The position numbers and the translations under genes are program-made. Source: BOG-908 sp963848205 (GTDB lineage: Bacteria; Pseudomonadota; Alphaproteobacteria; Acetobacterales; Acetobacteraceae). From it: a stretch of 64,000 nt of DNA. The notes beneath the pieces were generated by a model. That model ran no database searches. It was not told the origin of the DNA and saw nothing but the letters and a program-made list of their open reading frames with translations. The DNA is taken from the NCBI GenBank assembly GCA_963848205.1, contig CAWKCV010000005.1, forward strand, positions 310,001 through 374,000, given 5' to 3'. Positions 37,897 to 46,494 of this stretch are shown here, piece by piece (positions within the stretch are counted from its first letter, which is position 1; the number at the start of each line of letters is the position of its first letter).

Positions 37897-37956
37897 GAGA
37901 GAAAAGGCCTTCTTTTCTGAAGAAAAGAAGCAAAAGACTTTTTCTCCGCTGTCGCG
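37897..37956 (+). repeat. Boundary repeat, single forward copy (L)
   Basis: GAGAAAAGGCCTTC with the GAAGAAAAGAAGC arm (CTTC/GAAG type), then AAAAGACTTTTTCTCC and GCTGTCGCG. It starts directly after the pyrG TAA. Confidence 0.85.
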
Positions 37957-37982
37957 ATGCAATGCGATGAGTAAGCGTCGGC

Positions 37983-38939
37983 TTAGCTGCTGCCTATGAG
38001 TATCCCGCAAGCCAGCACCAACGCCCCGCCGAACATCACCTGGAACGCGGCCGTGGTGAAATTGCTGTCCATATACCGCCAGCGTATCCAGCTGATCACC
38101 GCCAGCTCCACCACGACGACGCCACCCGCCACGTAGGTCGCCGTCCAAAAATCGCGGATGAGATACGGCAGCGTGTGGCCGATGCCGCCGAGCGTTGTCA
38201 TCAGGCCGCAGATTGCGCCGCGTAGCAGGGGCGCGCCGCGGCCGGAGAGTTTGCCGTCGTCGCTGAGGGCTTCGGCGAACCCCATGGAGATGCCGGCGCC
38301 GATGCTGGCGGCCAGACCGACGAGGAACGCGTTCCAGCTTTCGTGTGTGGCGAAGGCGGCGGCGAAGACCGGGGCGAGTGTGGAGACTGAGCCGTCCATG
38401 AGGCCGACCAGGCCGGGCTGGACGATTTGCAGCACGAAGCGGCGTTTGGCGTCGTCGGTCTCCTTCTCGCCGCGGCCATGGGAGAGGTGTTGCTGCTCGA
38501 GGTCGCCGGCTTGGCGGCCGTGATGGTCTTCCACTTCGGCCAGGTCGCCGAGCAGTTTGCGGATGGCGGCATCCGTGCTGCGGCTGGCGGCCGCGCGATA
38601 GAAGCGGCTGCTTTGCGCTTCCATTTCGCGTGCGGCACGGCGGACGACTTCGATGTTCAGGGTCGGCAAGTGCCAGAATTGGCGGCTTGGCGCGAAGCCG
38701 GCCACGTCCTGCCGGCGGATAAGCGGGATGTGTTGGCCGAACTTATCGGCATAGAGGTCGATCAGGCTGCGCCGGTGTTCGCCTTCTTCGAGCGCCATGT
38801 CGGCGAAGATGCGTGCGCTGTCGGGGAAATCCTCCCGGAGCCGTTCGGCGAAATCGGCGTAGATGCGGCCGTCTTCTTCCTCGGAGCTGATCGCGAGCGC
38901 CAGGATCTCCCGCTCGGAAAGGTTGGTGAATTCAAGCAT
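37983..38939 (-). CDS. mbfA: Membrane-bound ferritin MbfA (ferritin-VIT1 fusion)
   Basis: A 318-residue protein. The N-terminal ferritin-like domain (about 1-145) has the diiron ligands in SSEEEDGRIYADFAERL, LEEGEHRRSLID and AEVEDHHGRQ. The C-terminal VIT1-like part (about 170-318) has about five membrane helices and the GLMDGSVSTLAPVFAAAF motif. Known MbfA proteins export iron and protect against iron and peroxide stress under Irr control; I found no clear Irr box upstream of 38939. It faces pyrG convergently across repeat L. Confidence 0.92.
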   Translation of the reverse strand: MLEFTNLSEREILALAISSEEEDGRIYADFAERLREDFPDSARIFADMALEEGEHRRSLIDLYADKFGQHIPLIRRQDVAGFAPSRQFWHLPTLNIEVVRRAAREMEAQSSRFYRAAASRSTDAAIRKLLGDLAEVEDHHGRQAGDLEQQHLSHGRGEKETDDAKRRFVLQIVQPGLVGLMDGSVSTLAPVFAAAFATHESWNAFLVGLAASIGAGISMGFAEALSDDGKLSGRGAPLLRGAICGLMTTLGGIGHTLPYLIRDFWTATYVAGGVVVVELAVISWIRWRYMDSNFTTAAFQVMFGGALVLACGILIGSS

Positions 38940-39098
38940 GGCTTATGATCTAGCCGACCGATCCCCAACGTCAACCAACCACCCCTGTCCGTCGGCAAAT
39001 TCGTTCTGGCGGCCATCTGGCGGCGACTTTCTGCGCTCGGTGCTCGGAAATCACCACCAGCTGACTCGCAATCACGAATTTCCGAACGAACGCTCATG

Positions 39099-39147
39099 AG
39101 TAAAGTTTTTTGGTCCTTTTCCAAAAAGGACTGCTTCCTTCCTTCAA
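39099..39147 (-). repeat. Boundary repeat, single reverse copy (M)
   Basis: AAAGTTTTTTGGTCC, a short T4/A5 stem, GGACTGCTTCCTTCC. The edge contains the TGA of purH. Confidence 0.88.
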
Positions 39148-40685
39148 TGCCGAAAATGCCGCATCCCCGTCATCACCATCGCCACTCCCGCCTTGTCCGC
39201 CGCCGCGATCACCTCGTCGTCGCGCATGCTCCCCCCCGGCTGGATGACGGCCGTCGCTCCCGCCGCGATGGCCGCTTCCAACCCGTCGGCAAACGGGAAA
39301 AACGCGTCGGACGCGACCACGCAGCCTTGCGCGAGGTCCTGCCCGGCGGCCTCGCTTTTCCAGCCCGCGATGCGGGCGCTGTCCACCCGGCTCATCTGCC
39401 CGGCGCCGATGCCGATCGTGGCGCGGCCCCGCGCATAGACGATGGCGTTGCTTTTGACGTGCTTGCAGACGGTGAACGCGAACAGCAGGTCGTCCAGTTC
39501 CGCCTCGGTCGGCGCGCGCTGGGTGGCGACGCGCAGATCGGCACGGGTGATGCGGCCGGTGTCGCGCGATTGCGCGAGGAAGCCGCCGGCGATGCTGCGG
39601 ACCAGCGTGCCGGGGGCGGCGGGATCCGGCAGGGTGCCGGTGAGCAACAGGCGCAGGTTTTTCTTGCGTGCGAGGATGGCGCGCGCGCCCTCGGTCGCAT
39701 CGGGGGCGACGATCACCTCGGTGAAGATTTGCGCGATGCGTTCGGCCGCCGCTTCGTCCAAGGTTCGGTTGCACGCGACGATGCCGCCGAACGCGCTGAC
39801 CGGGTCGCAGCGCAGGGCGGCGTCCCACGCCGCGGCGAGGTCGGCGGCGAGGGCCACGCCGCAGGGATTGGCGTGCTTGACGATGACGATGGCGGGCTCG
39901 GGGAATTCGGCCACGCACTCGAACGCCGCGTCGGTATCGTTGATGTTGTTGTAGCTGAGCTCCTTGCCCTGGATCTGGCGGGCGTGAGCGACGCCGGGCC
40001 GGTCGTCGGTGACGTAAAGGGCCGCCGATTGGTGCGGGTTTTCGCCGTAGCGCAACGCCTGGCGCCGCACGCCGGCCACGGCGAGCCGGTCCGGCAACGG
40101 GTTTTCCGCCTGGCGGGCGAACCACGCGGCGATCACGGCGTCGTAAGCGGCGGTGCGGGCGTAAGCGGCGGCTGCCAGGCGGCGGCGCAAGGCCGGCGTG
40201 GTCTGCCCGTCCGCCGCCAGCGCCGCCAGCAGCTCGCCATACTGGCCGGGGTCGGTCAGCACGGTCACGAAATCATGGTTCTTGGCTGCGGCACGGATCA
40301 GCGCGGGCCCGCCGATGTCGATGTTCTCCACGCATTCGTCCCAGCCGCCGCCGGCCGCCACGGTCGCCTCGAACGGGTAGAGATTGACCACGACGAAATC
40401 GATCGGCGCGATGCCGTGCGCCTGCATCTGCGCCACATGCTCGGCGAGATCCCGCCGGCCCAGAATGCCGCCATGGATCTGCGGCACCAGCGTTTTCACC
40501 CGTCCGTCGAGTATCTCGGGAAAGCCGGTGTGGGCGCTGACATCGGTGACGTCGATGCCGGCCTCGCGTAGCGCCCGGGCGGAGCCGCCGGTGGAGAGGA
40601 GTTCGATCCCGCGCGCGGCGAGGGCACGCGCCAGGTCCAGGAGGCCGGTTTTATCGGAGACGGAGATCAGGGCGCGTTGGGTCAT
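39144..40685 (-). CDS. purH: Bifunctional AICAR formyltransferase / IMP cyclohydrolase
   Basis: A 513-residue enzyme: N-terminal MGS/IMP cyclohydrolase domain (RALISVSDKTGLLDLARALA, NIDIGGPALIRAAAKNH) and C-terminal formyltransferase domain (KELSYNNINDTDAAF, IVKHANPCGVALA). It carries out the last two steps of IMP synthesis. ATG 40685 is preferred over 40703 (MPYYRF leader). It lies just downstream of the selC tRNA on the same strand. Confidence 0.97.
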   Translation of the reverse strand: MTQRALISVSDKTGLLDLARALAARGIELLSTGGSARALREAGIDVTDVSAHTGFPEILDGRVKTLVPQIHGGILGRRDLAEHVAQMQAHGIAPIDFVVVNLYPFEATVAAGGGWDECVENIDIGGPALIRAAAKNHDFVTVLTDPGQYGELLAALAADGQTTPALRRRLAAAAYARTAAYDAVIAAWFARQAENPLPDRLAVAGVRRQALRYGENPHQSAALYVTDDRPGVAHARQIQGKELSYNNINDTDAAFECVAEFPEPAIVIVKHANPCGVALAADLAAAWDAALRCDPVSAFGGIVACNRTLDEAAAERIAQIFTEVIVAPDATEGARAILARKKNLRLLLTGTLPDPAAPGTLVRSIAGGFLAQSRDTGRITRADLRVATQRAPTEAELDDLLFAFTVCKHVKSNAIVYARGRATIGIGAGQMSRVDSARIAGWKSEAAGQDLAQGCVVASDAFFPFADGLEAAIAAGATAVIQPGGSMRDDEVIAAADKAGVAMVMTGMRHFRH

Positions 40686-40695
40686 GAAGCGGTAG

Positions 40696-40757
40696 TAAGG
40701 CAAGCAGTCCTTTTTGGAAAAAAAGGACCAGTAAACTTCTATTCCGCTGTCGCGAGC
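40696..40757 (+). repeat. Boundary repeat, single forward copy (N)
   Basis: AAGGCAAGCAGTCC, T5/A7 stem with GGACC, AGTAAACTTCTATTCC and GCTGTCGCGAGCTC. It lies between the purH start and the selC tRNA. Confidence 0.87.
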
Positions 40758-40771
40758 TCACGACACAACGG

Positions 40772-40861
40772 CGGAGGCGGATGGGAATCGAACCCACCGC
40801 CCGCTTTCGGCGGGCCGCTGGTTTTGAAGACCAGGAGGGCCACCAGACCCCAATCGCCTCC
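40772..40861 (-). tRNA. selC: tRNA-Sec (selenocysteine, anticodon UCA)
   Basis: On the minus strand a 90-base tRNA begins GGAGGCGATTGGGGTC. The anticodon stem-loop CCTGGTCTTCAAAACCAG carries UCA, the decoder of UGA. A long variable arm CCCGCCGAAAGCGGG is present, followed by T arm GGTGGGTTCGATTCCCATC and CGCCTCC. The extended arms and the TCA anticodon are diagnostic. The 3' CCA is not encoded (sequence reads CCG). It lies 18 bases past the selB stop on the same strand. Confidence 0.96.
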
Positions 40862-40879
40862 ATCCGCAGATGTGCGCGG

Positions 40880-42745
40880 CTAGGCCTGCTTTGCCAATGT
40901 CCGGCGCTCCTCCACCCGGCGGGTGAACTGCACGCTGTCGAGATGCTCCAGCAAAGGCACGCTGTATTTCCGTGAAATGCCCAACGCCGCGCCGATTTCG
41001 GAGACCAGCAGCGGCGAGGCTTCGAGCAGCGGGCGAAGCTGGCGGCGGGCGCTCTCAATCGCGTCGCGGTGGAACAGGATGTCGCGCTTCTGCACGCGGT
41101 CGGTCGCGCGCACGACGATGCCTGCGCGGATCAGCCCGTCGAGCAGGCGGCGGGCGGCGTGGTCGGGCGCCAGCGTCTGCGCGTCGGGCGGGCAGAGGCC
41201 GGCGCGGCGGAGATGCTCGGCGATCTGCGCGGCCTGGCGCTGGGCGAGCTGGCTTTGCGCCGCATCGTGCGCATGGCGTGGCACGCGAACGAGCGCGCCC
41301 TGGCGGGCAAGCGTTCCGGCAGCGACCAGGCGGGCGGCGGCTTCGTCCACCAGCGCGGGGACGCAGGTTGGCAACAAGGCGTACAGCGCGCTGGCCGGCA
41401 GCCCGTCCGGGTGGGCGGCGAGCAGCGTCGGCAGCGTTGCTTGCAATCGGGTAAAGGCAGCGGCCGAGATTGCGTGGGAACGGGCGACGATGGCGCCCGA
41501 GCCATGCAAGGCGGCGGCGATTTGGGCCGGTCCGACGGCGGCCAGGCGGGCCAGCTGGGCGATTGTGGCGCCGGCCAGGTTGGTGCGGGCCAGTTCGTCG
41601 CGGACGATCATGTCCGGCGCGGCGGCGTGCAGCGACGCGAGGCGGGCGATCACCCCGGGAGCGTGGCGGCGCGCGCGCACGGTGGCCGGGTCGAGCACGA
41701 CGCCGCCGGCCAAGGTCAGCGGCGGCGAGATGGCGCGCAGCACGAAATGCAGGCGGGCGGGCAGGGCGATTGGCCGGGCGGTGCGCAATTGGGCGAAGGC
41801 GGTGGCACCTGGTTCGAGCACATCGCAATCGAGCAGGCGCAGGCGGGCGTCCACCTCGTCGGTGCCGGCGAGCAGGCGCAGCGTGCGGCCGGTGGCGAGC
41901 GGGGTGCCGGCGACCGAGCGGAGATGGACCGAAATCATGCGGGTGGCGGTGAGCGCGCCGGTGGCGGCGAGCAGCGCGCCGCGCGGGGCGTCGGCCGGTT
42001 CCAGACCACGCAGATTGACGGCCACGCGTTGGCCGGGTTCGGCGGACGCGACGCGCGCGCCGTGCACCTGCAGCGTGCGTATGCGGGCCGGGATGCCTGA
42101 TTGTGTCAGTTCGAGCGTTTCGCCGGCGGTGATGCGGCCGCCGCGCAGCGTGCCGGTGACCACGGTACCATGGCCGGCGACGGAGAACGCACGATCGATC
42201 GGCAGGCAGGGCGCGCCGTCGTCGGGCGGCGGCGCGGCGATAGCGGCTTCGTGGGCGAGGGCGGCTTTCAGTTGCTCGATACCGGCGAGCGTGCGGGCCG
42301 AGCAGACGATCGGCGGACCGGCTTGCAGGCCGGAGGAAGTGACGAGATGGGCGACATCGTCCGCGGTCGCTTGCGTCTCGTCCAGCGTTGCGAGGTCGGC
42401 GCGGCTGATGGCGATGATGGCGCGGCGCACGCCGAGAAGGGCGGCGACGTCGAGATGCTCGCGCGTTTGCGGCATGATGCCGCGCTGCGCGTCGACGACC
42501 AGCAGGACCGCGCCGATACCGGCGGCACCCGCGACCATGGTGCGGACGAAGCGCTCATGGCCGGGCATGTCGATCAGGTCGATGTCCGCGTCGCCCACGC
42601 GCAGGTGGGCGAACCCGAGCGCAATGGAGATGCCGCGCGCCTGTTCCTCCGCCAGGCGGTCGGTGTTCATGCCGGTCAGCGCGAGGGTGAGCGCGGTTTT
42701 GCCATGGTCGACATGACCGATCACGCCGGCGACGAGCCGCCTCAT
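40880..42745 (-). CDS. selB: Selenocysteine-specific elongation factor SelB
   Basis: A 621-residue protein: a GTPase domain with GVIGHVDHGKTALTLALTG, the effector region RGISIALGFA, DMPGHERFVRTMVAGA and an AISRAD motif in place of NKxD, then EF-Tu-like beta-barrels. A C-terminal winged-helix region (about 400-621) ends with SRKYSVPLLEHLDSVQFTRR and would bind the SECIS hairpin. It delivers Sec-tRNA to UGA codons. The start overlaps the selA stop by four bases. Confidence 0.96.
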   Translation of the reverse strand: MRRLVAGVIGHVDHGKTALTLALTGMNTDRLAEEQARGISIALGFAHLRVGDADIDLIDMPGHERFVRTMVAGAAGIGAVLLVVDAQRGIMPQTREHLDVAALLGVRRAIIAISRADLATLDETQATADDVAHLVTSSGLQAGPPIVCSARTLAGIEQLKAALAHEAAIAAPPPDDGAPCLPIDRAFSVAGHGTVVTGTLRGGRITAGETLELTQSGIPARIRTLQVHGARVASAEPGQRVAVNLRGLEPADAPRGALLAATGALTATRMISVHLRSVAGTPLATGRTLRLLAGTDEVDARLRLLDCDVLEPGATAFAQLRTARPIALPARLHFVLRAISPPLTLAGGVVLDPATVRARRHAPGVIARLASLHAAAPDMIVRDELARTNLAGATIAQLARLAAVGPAQIAAALHGSGAIVARSHAISAAAFTRLQATLPTLLAAHPDGLPASALYALLPTCVPALVDEAAARLVAAGTLARQGALVRVPRHAHDAAQSQLAQRQAAQIAEHLRRAGLCPPDAQTLAPDHAARRLLDGLIRAGIVVRATDRVQKRDILFHRDAIESARRQLRPLLEASPLLVSEIGAALGISRKYSVPLLEHLDSVQFTRRVEERRTLAKQA

Positions 42746-44145
42746 GCGGCGATGTGGGCCAGCGCGTCTGCTATTTCGGCCAGATCCCCGGCATCGTCCA
42801 GCGTGAGCATATCCAGCAGCAGCCGGCCGTCATGGATGCGCGCGGCGATGGCGGGCGTGCCGGTGCGCAAGGCGAGCGCGAGATCGTCGGGCGAGAGGCC
42901 AGCGACGTCGACGGCGACGGCGCGGCTGGGAATGGCCTGGCCGGGGAGCGCGCCGCCGCCGACATGGCCGGTGGTGGGGACGATGTCGGCTTGGCAAACG
43001 CCCGCCAATTTCGCGCAGAGGGTTTCCGCGCGGGCCTGCAAAGTGGCTTCGGTCTGGGCAAGGCGGCGCAGGACCGGGATTTCGGCCGCGGCGGTGGCAG
43101 GGTCGGCGTGCAGGCGCAGGGTCGCTTCGAGGGCGGCCAGGGTCAGCTTGTCGGTGCGCAGCGCGCGCAGCAGCGGGTGGCGGCGCAGGCGGTCGATCAG
43201 GTCGGTGCGGCCGGCGAGCAGGCCGGCTTGCGGGCCGCCGAGCAGCTTGTCGCCGCTGAAGGCCACGATGTCGCTGCCCGCGGCCAGGCTTTCGGCGACG
43301 GTGGGCTCCAGCGGGGCGAGATGGGCGGGCAGGCTGGTGAGCGTGCCGCTGCCGAGGTCGTCCATCAGGATGAGGCCGTGCGCGCGGGCCAGGCCGGCGA
43401 GTTCGGCCAGGCTCGCTTCGGCGGTGAAGCCGACGATGCGGAAATTGCTCTGATGCACCTTGAGCAGCATGCGTGTGCGCGGCGTGATGGCGGCTTCATA
43501 GTCGGAGATGCGGGTTTTGTTGGTGGTGCCGACTTCGACCAGGCGGGCGCCCCCTTGGGCGATGATGTCGGGGATGCGGAAGCCGCCGCCGATTTCGACC
43601 AGTTCGCCGCGCGAGACGATGACTTCGCCGTTGCCGGCCAATGCCGAGAGGGCCAGCAGCATGGCGGCCGCGTTGTTGTTCACGCTGACGGCCGCCTGCG
43701 CGCCGGTGAGCTGGCAGAGGAGCTGTTCGACGGCGCCGCCGCGCGGGCCGCGCCGGCCGGTATGCAGGTCGAATTCGAGGTTGCAAGCGAAGCTGGCGTG
43801 CTCGGCGACGGCTGCGATGGCGGCTTGGGGCAGCGGTGCACGGCCAAGATTGGTGTGAATGATGATGCCGGTGGCGTTGAGGACTCGTCGCAGGTTTGCT
43901 CGATTGGCGCGGATTTGGGCGGCTTCGATTGCGGCCAAAATCGCGTCGGTTTGCGGCACGGCGCTGAGCCGGCCGTCCAAAAGATCGGCCCGGAGGCGCA
44001 CGAGTTCGGCACGGATGGCGGCCACCAGCATCGGCTGCGGCAAGCCGCCCAGCGAGGCAACAGCGTGCGCACGTTCCACCAGAAGCTGCACCGACGGCAA
44101 CGCCCGAAGCCCCGACCCGCTCACCCCATCCGCCATAGAATTCAT
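42742..44145 (-). CDS. selA: L-seryl-tRNA(Sec) selenium transferase
   Basis: A 467-residue PLP enzyme with the Schiff-base Lys in AFSGDKLLGGPQAGLLAG, the N-terminal LPSVQLLVERAHAVA, and GIIIHTNLGRAPLPQAAIAA. It converts seryl-tRNA(Sec) to selenocysteyl-tRNA(Sec) with selenophosphate. The start may be ATG 44145 or the in-frame ATG at 44136. It heads the selA-selB-selC block and diverges from selD across one boundary repeat. Confidence 0.96.
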   Translation of the reverse strand: MNSMADGVSGSGLRALPSVQLLVERAHAVASLGGLPQPMLVAAIRAELVRLRADLLDGRLSAVPQTDAILAAIEAAQIRANRANLRRVLNATGIIIHTNLGRAPLPQAAIAAVAEHASFACNLEFDLHTGRRGPRGGAVEQLLCQLTGAQAAVSVNNNAAAMLLALSALAGNGEVIVSRGELVEIGGGFRIPDIIAQGGARLVEVGTTNKTRISDYEAAITPRTRMLLKVHQSNFRIVGFTAEASLAELAGLARAHGLILMDDLGSGTLTSLPAHLAPLEPTVAESLAAGSDIVAFSGDKLLGGPQAGLLAGRTDLIDRLRRHPLLRALRTDKLTLAALEATLRLHADPATAAAEIPVLRRLAQTEATLQARAETLCAKLAGVCQADIVPTTGHVGGGALPGQAIPSRAVAVDVAGLSPDDLALALRTGTPAIAARIHDGRLLLDMLTLDDAGDLAEIADALAHIAA

Positions 44146-44152
44146 GCCTAAG

Positions 44153-44204
44153 TGAGCAAAGTTTTTTTGGTCCTTTTTCTCAGAAAAGGACTACTTCCTT
44201 CCTT
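44153..44204 (-). repeat. Boundary repeat, single reverse copy (O)
   Basis: CAAAGTTTTTTTGGTCC, T5/A4 stem, GGACTACTTCCTTCC. It occupies most of the 77-base divergent region between selA and selD, so both promoters must overlap or flank it. Confidence 0.87.
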
Positions 44205-44222
44205 TGCAACCACGGACCTCGC

Positions 44223-45293
44223 ATGCAAGACGAAAACCCCCGCCTCACCACCATGGCCCATGGCGGCGGCTGCGGCTGCAAACTTTCGCCCGCGGTGCTG
44301 GCCGACCTGCTCGCCGGCATACCCCAGACCAAGGCGTTTGCCGGCCTGATGGTCGGCACGGAAACAGGCGACGATGCGGCTGTCTATCGTCTGAACGACA
44401 GCCAGGCGCTGGTGGCGACCACCGATTTCTTTACGCCCATCGTCGACGATCCGTTCGATTTCGGGCGGATTGCTGCGGCCAATGCGCTGTCGGACGTCTA
44501 TGCGATGGGTGGCACGCCGATCATGGCGCTGGCGCTGCTCGGTTTGCCGCTGGGCAAGCTCAGCCCGGCAGTGGCCGCGCGCATACTGGCCGGCGGGGCG
44601 GAGGTATGCGCGCAGGCGGGCATCCCGGTGGCGGGGGGTCATTCGATCGACAGTCCGGAGCCGCTCTACGGGCTGGTGGCGCTGGGGTTGGTGCATCCCG
44701 ACCGGGTGATGCGCAACAGCACCGCGCGGGCGGGCGACAGGCTCATTCTGACGAAGGGGTTGGGGGTTGGCGTGTTCGGCGCGGCGCTGAAAGCGGGGCG
44801 GCTGACGCCGGCCGGGTATCAGGCGATGCTGGGCTCGGCCACGCAGTTGAACAGCGTGGGCGCCGCGCTGGCGGCCGACCCGCATGTGCATGCGATGACG
44901 GACGTGACCGGCTTCGGGTTGCTCGGCCATGCGCTGGAGCTCTGCCGCGGGTCGGGATTGGCGGCGCGGATCGATGCCGATGCGGTGCCGCTGCTGGAGG
45001 GTGTGCAGGCGTTGGCGCAAGCAGGGCTCGCCACCGGGGCGGCCGCGCGCAACTGGGCGAGCTATGGCACACGGGTGAGCGGCGCGGACGCGCTGCCGGC
45101 CTGGCAATCGGGGCTGCTGTGCGACCCGCAGACGAGCGGCGGATTGCTGGTCGCGGTGGCGCCGGACGGTGTGGATGGCGTGATGCGCGCGCTGCTGACG
45201 GCGGGCTTCATGGCGGCACGGGTGGTGGGCCAGGTGCAAGCCCAGCCAAGCGCCGCCGCCGCGCCCGACGGCGTGTTATATCTCAGCTCATGA
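44223..45293 (+). CDS. selD: Selenide, water dikinase (selenophosphate synthase)
   Basis: A 356-residue ATP-dependent enzyme: the Gly/Cys-rich active loop MAHGGGCGCKLSPAVL with Cys (not Sec) at the catalytic position, GDDAAVYRL, NALSDVYAMGGTPIMALALL and VTGFGLLGHALEL. It makes selenophosphate from selenide and ATP for SelA. The ribosome site is weak; ATG 44253 (MAHGGG) is a shorter alternative. It completes the Sec module of this locus. Confidence 0.95.
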   Translation: MQDENPRLTTMAHGGGCGCKLSPAVLADLLAGIPQTKAFAGLMVGTETGDDAAVYRLNDSQALVATTDFFTPIVDDPFDFGRIAAANALSDVYAMGGTPIMALALLGLPLGKLSPAVAARILAGGAEVCAQAGIPVAGGHSIDSPEPLYGLVALGLVHPDRVMRNSTARAGDRLILTKGLGVGVFGAALKAGRLTPAGYQAMLGSATQLNSVGAALAADPHVHAMTDVTGFGLLGHALELCRGSGLAARIDADAVPLLEGVQALAQAGLATGAAARNWASYGTRVSGADALPAWQSGLLCDPQTSGGLLVAVAPDGVDGVMRALLTAGFMAARVVGQVQAQPSAAAAPDGVLYLSS

Positions 45294-45505
45294 GCGCATC
45301 CCGCCAAGTCGACTGGACGATCAAGCGTTTCCTGTCGTGGGAAGCGTGCCAGGAGTTGCGCTACGAGTTCGACGGCGTACGCCCGATGGCGCTATTGCCA
45401 TCGGGCAGCGTGCTGAGCATGCCGGAGACCGGCGTCGCGCTGCCGCTGGACGAGCTCTATGCCAACCTCGATCTGGGCGATCCGGACCCGGACGAGATCG
45501 TCTGA
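45290..45505 (+). pseudogene. Internally deleted Uma2-family (DUF820) gene
   Basis: A 71-codon frame that starts in the selD stop codon (ATGA). The N-terminal half, IKRFLSWEACQELRYEFDGV, matches the start of Uma2 (PD-(D/E)XK-like) proteins. The C-terminal half, ETGVALPLDELYANLDL, matches their end. The catalytic middle of about 110 residues is missing, and the two ends are joined in frame. It is probably a non-functional remnant kept open by translational coupling, or a small derived protein. Confidence 0.6.
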
Positions 45506-45515
45506 TCGCCTGAAA

Positions 45516-46379
45516 TTGGTCATTCTCTCCATCCAGTCCGCGGTCGCCTATGGCCACGTCGGCAACAGCAGCGCGGTGTTTCCGCTGCAACGGCTGGGCG
45601 CCGAGGTCTGGCCGATCGACACCGTGCAGTTCAGCAACCATCCGGGTTACGGCGCCCATGCGGGCGCGGTGACACCGCCCGAGACGATACGCGCGCTGGT
45701 GGACGGCATCGCCGCGCGCGGCGTGCTGCCGGGCTGCGACGCGCTGCTGACCGGCTATGTGGGCGACCCCGGCACCGGCGAGGCTATCCTGCATGCGGCC
45801 GCGCTGTTGCGGAGCGCCAACCCGGCTGCCCTATGGTGCTGCGATCCGGTGATCGGCGACGAAGGGCCAGGCATCTACGTCAAACCGGGGATCGCCGGTT
45901 TCTTCCGCGAGCAGGCGGTGCCGCAGGCCGACCTGCTGACGCCGAACCAATTCGAACTCGGCTGCCTGACCGGCCAGCCTTGCGGCACACTCGACACGAT
46001 CCGCCGCGCCATCGCCGGGCTGCAGGCACGCATGCGGCCGGCGGGGCCGCGGATCGTGCTGGTGACCAGCGTGCGAACCGAAGCGACGCCGGCGGACGCG
46101 CTCGATGTGCTCGTCGCCGACGCGAACGGATTGTGGCAGGTGCGCACGCCTTTGTTGCCGATCGCCGCGCACGGGGCGGGCGATGTGCTGGCGGCATTAT
46201 TCCTGTTTCACATCCTGCGCGGTGCTTCGGCGGGGGCTGCGATGGCGCAAGCGTGCTCGTCGGTGCACGGGGTGCTGGCGTGGACGTTGAAGTCGGGGGC
46301 GCGGGAGTTGCAGGTTGTGGGGGCGCAGGCGCAGTTTTTGGCGCCGGATGAGAGGTTTGAGGAAGCAGTCCTTTTTTGA
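45516..46379 (+). CDS. pdxY: Pyridoxal kinase PdxY
   Basis: A 287-residue ribokinase-fold enzyme: ILSIQSAVAYGHVGNSSAVF, LLTGYVGDPGTGEAIL, LTPNQFELGCLTG, and the anion hole with the catalytic Asp in AHGAGDVLAALFLFHIL. It phosphorylates pyridoxal in the PLP salvage route, of interest next to PLP-dependent SelA. No ATG lies near the start; TTG 45516 gives the family start. The end FEEAVLF and its TGA are supplied by a boundary repeat. Confidence 0.9.
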   Translation: MVILSIQSAVAYGHVGNSSAVFPLQRLGAEVWPIDTVQFSNHPGYGAHAGAVTPPETIRALVDGIAARGVLPGCDALLTGYVGDPGTGEAILHAAALLRSANPAALWCCDPVIGDEGPGIYVKPGIAGFFREQAVPQADLLTPNQFELGCLTGQPCGTLDTIRRAIAGLQARMRPAGPRIVLVTSVRTEATPADALDVLVADANGLWQVRTPLLPIAAHGAGDVLAALFLFHILRGASAGAAMAQACSSVHGVLAWTLKSGARELQVVGAQAQFLAPDERFEEAVLF

Positions 46380-46402
46380 AGGAAAGAACATCTTCCTTTC
46401 TT
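46359..46402 (+). repeat. Diverged boundary repeat, forward (P)
   Basis: GAGGAAGCAGTCC and TTTTTTGAAGGAAAGAAC, then CATCTTCC. The edge ends pdxY, but the downstream arm and tail have decayed. Confidence 0.7.
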
Positions 46403-46494
46403 GAACACCCCCACGCCCAATTTCCGCCGCGTTGCAACGCTAGTTAACCAATGCGCCGGTATCCTGCCGCCGCATTCTAGCCGGACAAGACGCG

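Noticed and set aside
40923..44151. Long plus-strand frames (597 and 465 codons) opposite selB and selA
   Set aside because: They are antisense shadows of two genes with complete catalytic motifs.
40772..45293. Selenoprotein encoded within the Sec locus
   Set aside because: SelD has Cys in its active loop, and I found no in-frame TGA that joins two parts of a known protein family.
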